64,000 nucleotides of DNA from Agelaius tricolor (taxonomy: Eukaryota > Chordata > Aves > Passeriformes > Icteridae), in NCBI GenBank assembly GCA_023055355.1, contig JALJCS010000004.1, forward strand, positions 30,346,744 to 30,410,743, in the 5' to 3' direction. The notes beneath the pieces are model-generated. The model did not search any database. It had not been told where the DNA came from and saw only the letters and a list, made by a program, of their open reading frames with translations. Numbering within the stretch: position 1 is the stretch's first letter; each line of letters starts with the position of its first letter. Made by a program: the position numbers and the translations under genes. Shown one piece after another: positions 1-64,000 of this stretch.

Positions 1-20204
<20,204 letters not shown>

Positions 20205-20815
20205 GATTGCTTCGAGCTACCTACATTTTTGACTCCATCAGAATGGCCCTTTCCTGATTTCCTGGGGATATTTATATTGTGTATATTTTGAATAGTCACC
20301 ATGTTTGTTCATTGAACACTGCTCAGTTAAAATGTAAATACAATCAGTATGTTAGGTGTAAACAAAATGTGATTGTTCCACAGCAGTTGGTGTTGGAAGT
20401 TGCCTTGATTTATCATTTTGTCTGTTTTAACAATTAACACCCAGCTTGCAAGGTGGCATGGGAGATACAGTTAAAAAAGTAGAAAAGATGCAGATACATA
20501 AGGCGATACTAATAAATATCAACTGCAGGATTAATTGTTTACATTTTGTAAAAAAATGATGAAGTAGATTTTTTAATTTACTTCACATATTACCACTAAC
20601 TAGCATTGCTAGTATTAATATTTCATACTGATTTTTTTACCTATCAGTGTTAGTAGTCTAATAAAATTGGTCAGAATTTTAATTGTTGTCATGTTTTGGA
20701 TTTAAACTTTTCAGCTGTATTTTTTCAAGAGACAGTATGAAATTATGAAACTTAAGCTCTGATTTCTGACAATTGCCACAGCAGCAATAAATTTACACAA
20801 AGGAAAATACTGTCA
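20205..20815 (+). other. GLDC: GLDC 3' UTR with candidate poly(A) signals
   Basis: This AT-rich stretch follows the GLDC stop. AATAAA hexamers are at 20511-20516, 20660-20665, 20786-20791 and 20830-20835. The one at 20786 gives a UTR of about 600 bases, close to what I recall for mammalian GLDC. A T-rich stretch at 20843-20851 could act as the downstream element. Which signal is used cannot be told from sequence alone. Confidence 0.6.
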
Positions 20816-21840
20816 GAGATTAATATGTAAATAAATCTCTGGTTTTTTTTAAATGAGCCAAAATAATTAATTTTACCAAGCAGTAACAAACTTAATCTGG
20901 TTCAGCATCACATCATTTTTTTCTTAGTAGGTTCCATCTAATTCTCTCTTATTCTGGAGAAGGTATAAAAGACCATGAAGGCATAAAAGACTGTGAACTG
21001 CTTAGTATTACTTGAATCTTGGGTAAAAAAGTGTTCTCTTTCCACAGTTTCTCGAGTCACTCTCTGGCACTTTTTTATACAAAGCCCTCAGTTTGCCCTA
21101 CTTTATCTACAGCTTGTGTAAAAACTGATTCACAGTTTAAGCTCCAAGAGATTAAGGAGACCAGAGCCCTCCTGCAACACACAGTGCTACATTAAATCAT
21201 TCAGTAACCAAAGCTTACACCTTAAACAGGAGCCTTTTCCAGCATGTTCCAGATCAAATTTACATAAAACTAATCCTCTCACAAGTTACACAGTCAGATC
21301 TCTGTGCTATGAGCACATTTGAAAGGAACCTGCCCAGATATATGCAGAGCTGTCTGATGTACATAAACACCCCTGAAAAGACCAACTCATTCAGCCACTC
21401 AAAGCACAATTTTGGTGAATTAGGACACAGGCACTCAGCAACACTGGGACCACAGAAAAGGACCATACAGTTCTGCACCTTACAACCACCCACTACTCAA
21501 CCACTTCTTGAAGATCTACATGCACACTCAGCCTGGGAACTCTGAAGTGACACAAATGAGGCTGCTGTTTACAGCAATATTTTACGTACTGTAAATTTTG
21601 TGTCTTTTACAGTGAAAGTTTTGGGACTGCAACTTTTTCATTACCTACCTTATGACTTCATGAGGTGAAAGTTTTGGGACTGCAACTTTTTCATTACCTA
21701 CCTTATGACTTCATGAGGGGCTTTACACAAAGAGACTACAGATGATAGGAGACAGGAATGGCTTTCACGGAAGGAAAGTCAAGCCAGATACCAGTGTTTA
21801 TGTGAATAGCTGCACCTACATGCTAAATCACCTTAATACA
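20816..21840. other. Intergenic gap between converging GLDC and UHRF2
   Basis: AT-rich sequence lies between the likely 3' ends of the two genes. Apart from the 53-bp tandem duplication listed separately, I recognise no element. The open frames at 21260-21545 on both strands look random. Confidence 0.5.
21612..21717. repeat. Perfect 53-bp tandem duplication
   Basis: The unit beginning GTGAAAGTTTTGGGACTGCA and ending in CTTATGACTTCATGAG is at 21612-21664 and again, without a mismatch, at 21665-21717. It lies between the two genes, beyond the candidate UHRF2 poly(A) signal. Confidence 0.97.
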
Positions 21841-23651
21841 TAGTGAAGAAAATCAGATTTTATTTACTCTAGCATTCACAAACTATTGGAAAGGTTATCT
21901 TTCAGTAGCTATTGATATAGTACTAAGGATGCAAAATATCATGAAAAGCCACGGCAAATTTATAATGTGAGGAAAGGACAGTCTTTCTCTGTTGCCAGTC
22001 TAATTTCCCAGTCTTGACAAGCTGCTTTAATGTTTGCTAAAACCAGTTTCACGTTTGATTATGTCACTGAAAAAATACATTAAAAATTGGTTCACAAATT
22101 TTTGTATAAAGCAGATAACTTCCCATTGTTGATCTCAAACTGACAAAGTTTAGCTTGTGAATTAATTGGTAAAATCTATCCAGTGGAAAACAAAGCATTA
22201 AAATATTTTACAGTACTCAAGTTGGCTGTTACAAAGGTGAAATCACATCACTCTCTCCAGAAATACTGAGCTACCTGTAGCACTGTGGGCCACAGGCTGT
22301 CACTGCAACCTCAGTGCCTGCAGAGGGAATCTGACTCATGCACCTCACCAACCACTGTGCAGGAATGTCACAGCTCCCACTCTGGGAAATGGACAGAGCA
22401 CTGCTACAGACTGTGAGCGAATTCATGGGTATCTATGTTACCACTGGATCTTGGTTTGGAGTTCAGCCTTTTTTAAAATTAAGTGTTGTTTTCATTGAGA
22501 AATGAGTGAAGGAATATAAAGCCTCACACCTGTAAAATAAGGCCACCTAAGGAAAGCATTTAGTAATCTGAAAAATAAATTCTGTAAAAATCTCATGACT
22601 TAATTAAGTGGATAATAGTAAAAACAAAATTAGCAAATTTTCTGAATCATAAAATATTTAATAAGGTATATTTTGGGGGGGATATATTGTATATAAAATT
22701 TCAGATCACAATATGAAGCGATTTGAACCTTCTCCAAGCTAGCACTGCCTTTAATGCTGTGTAGATGTATTGTCACTGATACAAGACCTACTAAAAGCAT
22801 ACAGTTTAACTAATACAGAAGTGGCTTTTTTTATATGAACTATTTTTTACACAATTAGAGTGTCTTGAATACCCTCTTTAAGTGCAAAAAACACAGATCA
22901 CTTTACACTAATGCAGCAACAATGCATTCATATTGTTCTCATTAGTCATTAGTAGTCAACTTGCATAAGATACAAGAAAAGCACAATGAAGCTCACAAAA
23001 ATAGACTAAAAATCAGCCCGTTCTTGCAAAAAAATACAGCATAATAGAAGAAAAAGACAAAAAAGGGATTATGCACACCACAGAATTTACTGTTTAATCC
23101 AAATGGCTTAAGTGCTGAATCTATTTCTTTTTCCTGGTTTTTTGTGGGTTTTTCTTTTGGTTTGGTTTTTCTTGGGTTTCATTATTGGGTTCTTTTTTCT
23201 TTGTAAATCAAACCACATGGACCAGGCACAACTAATATTCAGGAGGCAGTGTGTAGCTAAAAACATCACTAACTATTTTTTATCCCCAACATTGTTTCAT
23301 TGTTTGACACAATTTACTTTCCTCTGTCCTGAGGTAGTCACAAAAAACAAATCATAAATTAAGCATCAGCTAGGCCAGTAAGAGCTGAGGCTTTTCTATT
23401 TTTTTTTTTTTTTCCTTCTTTAAAAACTGTTAGTTAACTGGCCAAAACTACCCTTGATGTTAAAATACAGCTGAGAATTAGAGTTCTCAAAACACCAAGA
23501 GATGGCTATGAAGGAAGAGGGTTAGGTGCTTCAAAAAGTGACAGTATATTGAGTCCCATCAAGGTGGCTGGTCCACTGCTGAATTTCCCATGTTTATTCC
23601 CCTTTACTGTCTAGAAAGTCACTGGGAGAAGTACAGAAGGGACTGAGCACA
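21841..23651 (-). other. UHRF2: UHRF2 3' UTR (far end uncertain)
   Basis: Minus-strand sequence after the UHRF2 stop. A minus-strand AATAAA (TTTATT on +) at 21859-21864 would give a UTR of about 1.8 kb. Another at 23593-23598 is only 54 bases after the stop, probably too close to be the main site. It contains a short T/G-rich tract on the + strand at 23130-23190. I see no interspersed repeat. Confidence 0.4.
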
Positions 23652-55755
<32,104 letters not shown>

Positions 55756-58700
55756 CTGAAAAACAAAAAGAATAAAAAATACATTCAACTTAGTTCCTCA
55801 GACCTAGATTCTGTACTTTTTGAATCCTAAGCAATAAGATAAAGAAGCCTTTTTTTATCCCTGATAGGATACTTTATTTCAATTCACTACAAAAATCAGT
55901 CTATCACGGTAACTTCTAAGAAAAAAATAAAACACATATTTAGGGCTCGCTTAAAGAAAAGACTACTCCATTATCCTCAGATTGTCTGGCACTTCAGTAT
56001 GTCTTTATTGACAGTAATCCAACATGGCTTAATTTCCTTCTAAAACCTCAAAATGTTTTTATTGGCTGAACACAACAGACCAGCAAAACCATATCTTCTG
56101 GAATACAGCATCTCAAACATTATTATAAAAGTATAGTACTAAAAACAAACCAGAAATGTGACCTGAAAGACAGAAAAATAGTTGGAACCTATAGAGCAAG
56201 AAAAGCAGCAGAAAATTTCAAATCTCCTTCTATGACTTTTAACTGTTTCTCAACTCTGGAAAGCCACATACAATACTGTATTGAATTATAAATAGTACTG
56301 CTATGTCAGGTTTCAGCGCAAATCCTTAGTGATTAGTAATAACAAATAATCCAAGACTCCACAACAATAATGCCACAAGACTTCTAGAAAATATTAAATG
56401 TAAGGGTTTTCATCTACTCTTATTAAAATATATTTGTATCTACACAGATTGTAATTCAAATGGAAACATATCTAGGAAGAAATGGCCATAATAACACAAA
56501 CAGTTGTAAAGCACTCCCTTTTCCTTCCTCCTTAGGATGATACAGTGCTCTCTTCAACTGCCTGTTCTCTAACCACATTCAATTTACTACCTGATCTAGA
56601 AGTAAGCAGGAATTTTCAGTATAATAAAATACTGATGCGTATCTGTGAGAACCTATGACACAGGTGACTTGAAAACAGGTTTGAAGAAAGCCAGCCAGGT
56701 AGCAGATCCCTATAAAAAGATCTAGTCTGCAAAATGTAATTAGACGACAGACACCCAGGGAAAGAAGATATAAGATTCATATTCAGTAATGATAACTGCA
56801 ACAACAGAAAATCTCCAGAAACATCAGGCTTCAGTCTGGAATCTGTGGTTCTCTGCCCTACCTCTTGGCCTGTTCTCACCACTTCCTTTGTGCTGACTAC
56901 CAGTTCTTGAACTCCGACATATGATGACCTAACTAAGACAGAAAAAAACTAAGCCAGGGAAAAACCATGGGTGACAAATCACTTTTTCAAGCCCCTAACA
57001 CTGCAGTATTCAGGTCTCCATGGAACTGGGGTAGAGAGGACTCCATCAGTGTCTTGATTGACTCTAATTGCCTTTTAAGTGTACTAACAGCTGTTTACTT
57101 AGGCACCTGTATTTATTTTGACCTTTTTCTTTCCCAGCAGTTTTTGGAGAAAAAACATTCCCCATTGTTAGTCACATGCATAAACAGTAAATGCTAGCAA
57201 TTTTCAAATATTTAGGCTATTTGAACAGAATATGCAAATGCTTCATCAATGCAAATACATCCATCAGAAAAATAACTGTTTGATTTCCTGATCAGGAAAA
57301 GAATGTATTTAGAGTTAACTACATTTGCACCCTAAGGGGATCATACTTTAAAGCAGTTTTGGCCATTGTGAGTAACACCTCAGGTTAGCATGCAAAGACG
57401 CTTTGAATTATCCACAAGACTGAGCAATTCACAATCACAATGGCACAATACATTCAAATATAGAAATTACAAGATGTAAACATAATCTTTGGCAGGAAAA
57501 CTGAATCAACAAACTCTTACAAGCACCAATATCTCCCAGGTTATTTTGTGGACTTTGGAGAGTCTGTTATCAACTGTCCTATATGTCTTGTTTTTCCTAG
57601 ATTATTTAAAGTTAAAAACAAAACAAAACACACCTATTGACATTCTTTAATGCCATAAATCTATATTAGAATCTTTCTTACTTTTAGCACTGCTTAACTG
57701 CCTATGCAATGTTATTCCCCTAGGACTTATTTCTTACAGAACTCAAAGTTGTGAATCTAATTTAAAACAAAAATACAGAACTATTACTTTTTTCACATAG
57801 TTAAATTTTATACTTAATGACTGATATTCTCAAATTCTAGTAAGTTTCAGACAAATTTAAGTATATTTTACATTGACTTTTGCCTCTCCTCTCCCCTCCC
57901 CTCCACAGTGTGTTATGGTTTAGAGTTATTTAACTTACCTTTCCCCCCAACCCCTGCATTTTCCCCAGAAAACTAAAAAGCTGCTGTTAAAAAAATAGCT
58001 TTTTATTCTCTGTATTCTCTGCATACAGTCTATGGTCAAGAAGGAAGGTGGTAAACCACCATACAGCTTTACCCAGAAATCTAGACACTTGCTATTTATA
58101 TCTTTGGGAAACAAGTCAAACTTGAGTTCAGTAGAATATTAATTAGGAGTAAATTCCAATGGTGCCAATTTGAACTATAAAATTACTTATAACTACAATG
58201 ATTATGACATTGTTTCCTTAAAAGATACCATGAAAAGATTTATAAGTTGGTTCAATGATGTAAGTGTTCCAAACGGTAACAGCAAAGCTTTTGCAAAGTA
58301 TGCAGAAGCACAGACTTTTATCATCAACTTCATTACAAAGTATCATCTCAAAAAATGTTATTTCCACCTCAAAGTGTTGAAGTGCAACAAACTTTTTTAG
58401 TTTAGTTAGCTAAATGAAAAACTCCTCTAATTAACACTGTAAAACAAAGAACTCTTGAAATAATAATAAAAAATTAGTACAGCTGCATGGCATGCTTTTC
58501 TCTCATAGCACTGCAATCCTACTTACTAGCAATATTATTCCCTATATCTAGGCAGTATTTATTAAAGTGATGGAATTCGTAGTTTCTCTATCACACACAC
58601 TAGATTATGGTAGACATTCCTTCTCTTTTTGCCCTGTATTTTTCCTTTGAGATAAGAACACACAGAAAGCAACTTCCAGGCTAAGTTTTTCCTAAAGTCT

Positions 58701-60700
58701 ATTCAGCATTTTAACCAGAGAAAACATTTTATTTTCTGCTATGAGTTGCATAAGTAAGCAAATACTATCAAATAACATTACAAAGCTAGTATGTTCCAAC
58801 TAATGTCATGGCGGCATATCTGGAACTACAGAGGAAGATCAACTAACATTGTGAAAACGATGGCTAATACTAAATGGTTAGGCCTTACCAAAGCTAAAAA
58901 AATCTGCTCAGCTATTTGCTCATAAAAGAGTAATTCCTCTGCCACAGTACACATTCAGTGCTTTAATAATGATCATGTGATTTTTAAATTATGGTTATCT
59001 AGCAAAACTGTGGCTATATTATGCTTTCAAGTGTATAAACTTTCTTCATTTCTTCATCCTACCATACCAAAAATGAGATTATGCAATATAAATGGGATGT
59101 TTGTATTTCAAGCAAGAACTCTAAATCTTCTGAAATAATTAAATCCCAAAACAAAGCCAGATCCTTCAACACAGCAGAATTCCTAATGCAAGCTTTCCTT
59201 TGAGATAGGTTAGCTAAAGCCAGAGAGAAACCTTCAGCTGAACCTTCTTTTATTTGCATTTTCCCCCTGCATATTTCCTTTTTTTTTAACCTTCAGGTAG
59301 CAAAACACTTTAGACATTCGAAATCACAGTTGACTAGACATGCGACAAGTGGTCATTATCCTGGATATTTCAAAGGTCAGCTTCACAGAAAAGAAAAGCT
59401 GGTGGACAGTTACCATGCTCAGAGAACTTCATAACTTCTTACAATCTGAGAGATTCAGTGACAATTGTCAGATCTCTGTCTGGAAATTTCTTGGTTTATC
59501 ACTTTAGCACACTGAAATCAAAAGTATAGTATTTTAACACACTCTAAAGTCAAAATACAATGCTGAATAAAAATGGGGGAAAAAACTACCTGAAAAATAC
59601 ACACAGACTTCATATTCATACTAAGAATAATAATGAAAAGTGTCTAATGATGATTTATATTTAAGCCTGCTAAGAGCAAAACCTTACTCACACTGTCATG
59701 CTTACCACAAACAACTAATTCACAGTCAGTCTCTATGGCTAATGTCAAAAGGTACTGTCCAAGTCAGTAGAGAAACAGCCACAATCATAATAAAACCTAA
59801 CAGAATATAATGTTGGCTATGCTCTCCAAATACACAAATTCTCTTAACAAACAATATACAAATCAAAACAAAACCAGATTTACTATACTTTCTGTATCTA
59901 TTTTTTCATATGCAACACTTTGTTTACATGCCTTACATCAATCAGCCTTTATTCTGCTTTTGTAAAGCTTTCAGACAGCAACACTTTCTGTTCTGCATCA
60001 ACAAATCATAGTTAAACAACTTCTTAAAAAGCACACAATCTTTCAATATTACAATTCAAAATGCTTATTAGAACTTTTAATATCATCTCCTTAGAAGCAG
60101 CTGACTGGAGATTTTATTTTAAACAGACTTGTTTCAAAGGTGACTTTAAAATCTTCCCACATTTAGACAGCATATGACATTGATAATCTCACCAAATTCT
60201 GCTAGGTTGTACTGAATTACATAGAGGTTCTATGTAAAATTTGGGTTTTTATTGCATGCAAGCAAAAAAGCAGAGAGCATTTACAAGATTTTTTTTTCAG
60301 AATATTCCACACACATTTGTTTAATCATCAAAATAAAAATACACAGTTACAAAATAGGACAGTATTAGCTCTGCTTTTAATTCAACTTTTCATTTATTAC
60401 ACAAGTATTATAAAGACATGTGGCAACTTCCACACTAAGCAAAGATTTTATTACTCTCTTTCTATAACACTAGTATTTAAACAATTGCAAAAAAATTAAA
60501 TTAACATTTTCTAGGCTATGTTGAGGACCATATTCTAATATGAATCTTTAATGCCTTTGAAAACAAAACACACATACTCCCAAACCTACAAATTCATACT
60601 GTGGACACACATACAAGTCAGGCAGGATATTACTTTTTCTAATGTCAGCCATAGGTGACGTGCTTGATGCATTTACAAAACAATGTATTATAGCTCATGA
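55756..60700 (-). other. UHRF2 intron upstream of exon 5
   Basis: AT-rich sequence with a CT-rich run (CTCTCCTCTCCCCTCCCCTC) near 57884-57903. No exon matching the earlier Tudor-domain part of UHRF2 was found, so exon 4 probably lies beyond the window. Confidence 0.5.
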
Positions 60701-61639
60701 TTCCAGATTCTGAGAGCAGAGACTTGGACACAGAGACTCACTCTCCTCCTTAGCCGGGGAGCTGTAGGCAGGTGGACATTAGAATACCTGGGGAAAGAAC
60801 TGGCTTGAGAGAACAGCCAGCAACCATGTCAGAGGCTCATGACTCTGCACACATCCCTGCCCCACCACTCAGACCACACCAAGGAGTGGAGCCTGCAGGA
60901 GGTCCTGATCCTGCCCCAAACCCAGCCCCATCCATGGTGCTGCAGGAACGCCCCTGATGGGGAGAGGAATCCACTGCCACCACCCCAGTTGCTCCCTTCC
61001 TGTAGCCAGGACTAAGTCTGTAACTGGCACTATCACAAATGCTCAGAAGGCATCTACAGCTTCCAAATCCAAGTTTAAACACACAGATGTTAACACCCAA
61101 ATGTCCATGAAAAACCAAGTTAAAAAGTAGATCAATGACCCATAAAGGCAACACACCAAAGGCTTCATATGTGAAAAACAAAGATACAAGAGTTGTGTTT
61201 GGCATCACAGGACACAGTCTAAGCTCAGTTGCCTTTGTGTGTTTGCAGACTGAACTGCAGTGCCCAGAAACAATACTAAGGGTCTGCTCAAGACATCATT
61301 CCAAGGGTCTGGGCTAGTCAACAAGTTTCTTCATGCTAGGAAGAAGCAAAGATACAAACAGGTGATTCTTACTATAAGAGGTTAAATACTCCTATCCAGA
61401 TTTTGAATTATATTGCAATTCAGTGAGTAGATGCAGCACACACTCATCATGAGCTAAGATAAAGTTACAAGAGACCAATCTGTGAACCCTGCCAGACTGA
61501 ATGAGAACCTCAACTCAAAAACAAAGACATGAGAAGAAGAACTTCCCTTCATAAAAAACTCAGAGAGATACTGCCAGGATGAGAAGACCTTCCAAAAAAC
61601 AAAGATTAGAAGAGTCCTGGAAGCACAGAAACACATTAG

Positions 61640-61872
61640 CATTCTGGAAAAAACAAACAAACAAAATACAAAGCAAAAACCAAAACAAGTTAACAAACAA
61701 ACCACAAACACAAAAACCACAAACTCCCCAAATATCCCCAAAACCTAAGTGAATAAATTAACAACGACAACAAACCCCCAAAATTTAAGGTGCTTTAAAA
61801 CCAAGCAACTAATCAACCAACCAAAATCAAACAAACCAAACCAATCACACAAAAAAGAAAAAAAAAAGCAAG
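61640..61872. repeat. A/C-rich low-complexity tract
   Basis: The + strand is almost free of G and T, with ACAAACAAAC, AACCAACC and CACAAACACAAAAACC words. It mirrors the T/G-rich tract at 10970-11222: on the sense strand of each gene the tract is T/G-rich. Confidence 0.8.
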
Positions 61873-62759
61873 CCATGAAAACTTCTGAAGGTATCCACTT
61901 TCAGAAATCATAAGAGAATACAATAGCACAGAATCAAAGAATCACAAAGATGCTTCCAAAGAATGGTCATGTCAAACCAAAAGCAGAACTGCTTGCAAAG
62001 AAGGAGAAACCCACGTTTCTAGCCTAGAAAGTTTGTAATGATGAAAGTTTATTATGATGGCTTGAATGCATATGATAGCATTACTGTAATGAAAAAGCTT
62101 GGAATCCGGGGATTCTCCTCCTCAGAACATGATGAATCTGATTCAATAAGAACTCCTGAAAGTCAGAAAATCCTAGAGAGAAAAAGACATCCTAACTAAT
62201 TTAGCATTTAGAGGGCAGCTGCTTATCTTGGAATGTCTTCATTCCTTATATTGCCCAACTGTCTTCAGGAAAATCACAGCAAATGCTTCCACCATGATTT
62301 CCAATTTCATTAGTGCATGATATTAAATCCTCCATTCAAGTGTCCAACAGCCATTACATAATGGTAATACAGCCTTTCTGGTCTTCTGTGTTTGTCTGGA
62401 ATCTCTGATAATCCTGTAATTATTAATTTTTATATTGATAAATCCAAATGCCCATATACTTGTGGGTTTGACTGTTGAAGAGATTCCCCAACAAACAAGT
62501 GAGAAAAGCACGCTTTTGTGCCTCCCTGAAACACCTATAGATTAATGCATGGGCAATGAACAAAGGGGATTACAGAGGTCTGTGTAATTAATGCAGCTCC
62601 ATGACCACACTGAGATCATGGAGACTTGATGGGATAGCTCACATGACTGGAATGCTGTGGCTAATCAGTAAGGGCTCTAAAGGAAGAAGAGGCTAGGAAG
62701 AGTAAGAGCAGCTGTCCCTTATATGAGGGCAGATGAGAAACTAGTCCAGAGCTTACAGA

Positions 62760-64000
62760 TCAAGGTTAGCAGACAGAGCATTAGTGATGCTGTAATGGGT
62801 GCCTGATATAGAGAGTAAATCTACAAAGACTCCTTCAGACAACTGGAAAAAGTTTCTAGGCCCTGTTCTCACAGGGATATTTTCTCAACTGGAAAATGTT
62901 TACAGGCCCTGTTCTCACAGGGAAATTGAAGCACCATGGCATCTGCTGGAAGGTCAACAAAGCAGAACACAAACAATAGAGGGAATTTCTGGAATGCAGT
63001 GGTAACAACTTCCTGATCATGGAGAAGCAAATTGCTAGACTGATACATACAAACTGTGAAGAACTTGTCATGGGACATTAAATTTGTCTGCAATGATGAT
63101 GAGATGATGGAGTTCAGAATCCTTGGAGGAATGGTAAAGTACAAGACAACCGTGGATTTCAGGACAGTAAAATGTAATCTCTGAAGAGATCTACTTGGAA
63201 AAATTCTACAAGATACCCTGTAGAGATGGACCCAGTAAAGCTAATTGATATTTAAGCATCATCCCAAACTCAAACATGGTCTATCATCATGTGCAGGACA
63301 TCAAAGGCAACAGGAAGCTGGCAGAAATTAATAAAGAGCTTAGATATAAAAAGGAAATGTGTAAGAGATGGAAGCTGGGATGGCTAATCTGGGGCAGGAA
63401 GAGGTATCCTATTGTGTAGGTGAAGGGCTGGGAAAGCCAAGGTTACTGTTACTGATTTGAATTCTAATCTACTGATTAGAATTTTATTCTATGGCAGGAA
63501 AGGAAAATAGAGAAAATTCAGGGGCACTGCTCAATATAGAAGGGCCCCTAATAATAATAAACACAGAAAACTCAAGGTACTCTGCACTTTCTTTGCCTCA
63601 AGTATTTACTACTAAGACCAGTGTTTAAGTACCTGAGGTCCCCAAGAGTAGAAGGAGTGGCTGAAGCAAGGAAGACTTAGCCTCAGTGGAAAATTAGGTT
63701 ATGGAGCATTTAGACAGGACATATGAAAGTCCATTGGCTCTAACAGGTCATACTTATGAGCTCTGAGGGAGCTGCCTGATGTTTGGACGTGTGTACTCTT
63801 GTCCTGTTACTAAAAAGTGATGACACCTTCCTGTTAAATAGGAGAGAGCAAATATCACACCTATCTTCAAGAAGGAAGGTTGATGACAGATTGATCAGCT
63901 TCAACTCACTTCCTGGGAAAGTGAATATTAAATGCCTCTGCCACCATTTAGATTTGGACAGAAAGGAATTTCATCATGTTAAACAAAGAAAAATTCAAGT
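62760..64000 (+). repeat. CR1 LINE, open reading frame 2 region, runs off the window
   Basis: The clearest part is GAAGACTTAGCCTCAGTGGA through CATATGAAAGTCCATTGGCT, CACCTATCTTCAAGAAGGAA and CTGGGAAAGTGAATATTAAA, which follows CR1 upstream of the reverse transcriptase. The 5' edge is a guess. A duplicated 40-base segment lies at 62840-62925. Confidence 0.7.

Noticed and set aside
60837..61208. 123-codon minus-strand open frame and Pro-rich frame at 60772-60957
   Set aside because: No recognisable domain, no splice-supported link to UHRF2 and no family match that I know. The local GC-richer patch could be an unrecognised repeat.
55756..64000. Search for UHRF2 exon 4 (second Tudor part) on the minus strand
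   Set aside because: No stretch with the expected Tudor wording and splice sites was found. One place near 56150 resembles a short piece of it but the frame breaks at once.

Overview
The window is vertebrate nuclear DNA, and most likely comes from a songbird. It holds parts of two large, intron-split genes that converge tail to tail. Short, well-conserved exons with consensus splice sites lie in AT-rich introns. The only interspersed repeats I recognise are CR1 LINE fragments and two long terminal repeat (LTR) pieces of the kind found in passerines. GLDC and UHRF2 are neighbours in other vertebrates, and in birds I believe this segment lies on the Z chromosome. The avian and chromosome assignments are inference.

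Region 1-20.8 kb, + strand: the 3' two thirds of GLDC, the pyridoxal-phosphate P-protein of the mitochondrial glycine cleavage system. I could place 19 exons, which match exons 7-25 if the gene has the usual 25. They join in frame to 728 codons plus a stop, and the PLP lysine falls at residue 754 if numbered to the 1020-residue human protein. One intron uses a GC donor. The introns carry CR1 pieces, an LTR fragment, a CTCF-like motif, low-complexity tracts and a near-perfect DNA hairpin close to one acceptor.

Region 20.8-23.65 kb: the intergenic gap and both 3' UTRs, with a perfect 53-bp tandem duplication.

Region 23.65-64 kb, - strand: the 3' part of UHRF2, an E3 ubiquitin ligase and reader of modified cytosine and histone tails. 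I placed 12 exons (5-16 of an expected 16) that join in frame to 523 residues. They cover the end of the tandem Tudor domain, the PHD finger, the SRA/YDG domain, a basic linker and the C-terminal RING finger. Its introns hold a probable 1.6-kb LTR with a very GC-rich core 38 bp from an exon, several CR1 elements including a nested cluster at about 47.3-51.8 kb, and simple repeats. The start of UHRF2 (ubiquitin-like domain, first Tudor part) and the first six GLDC exons lie outside the window.

I found no operon, CRISPR array, RNA gene or undescribed protein system. The oddities are at the level of gene structure and repeats. The exons were assembled by eye from reading frame, splice consensus and remembered family sequence, so repeat family names and repeat edges are less certain than exon edges.
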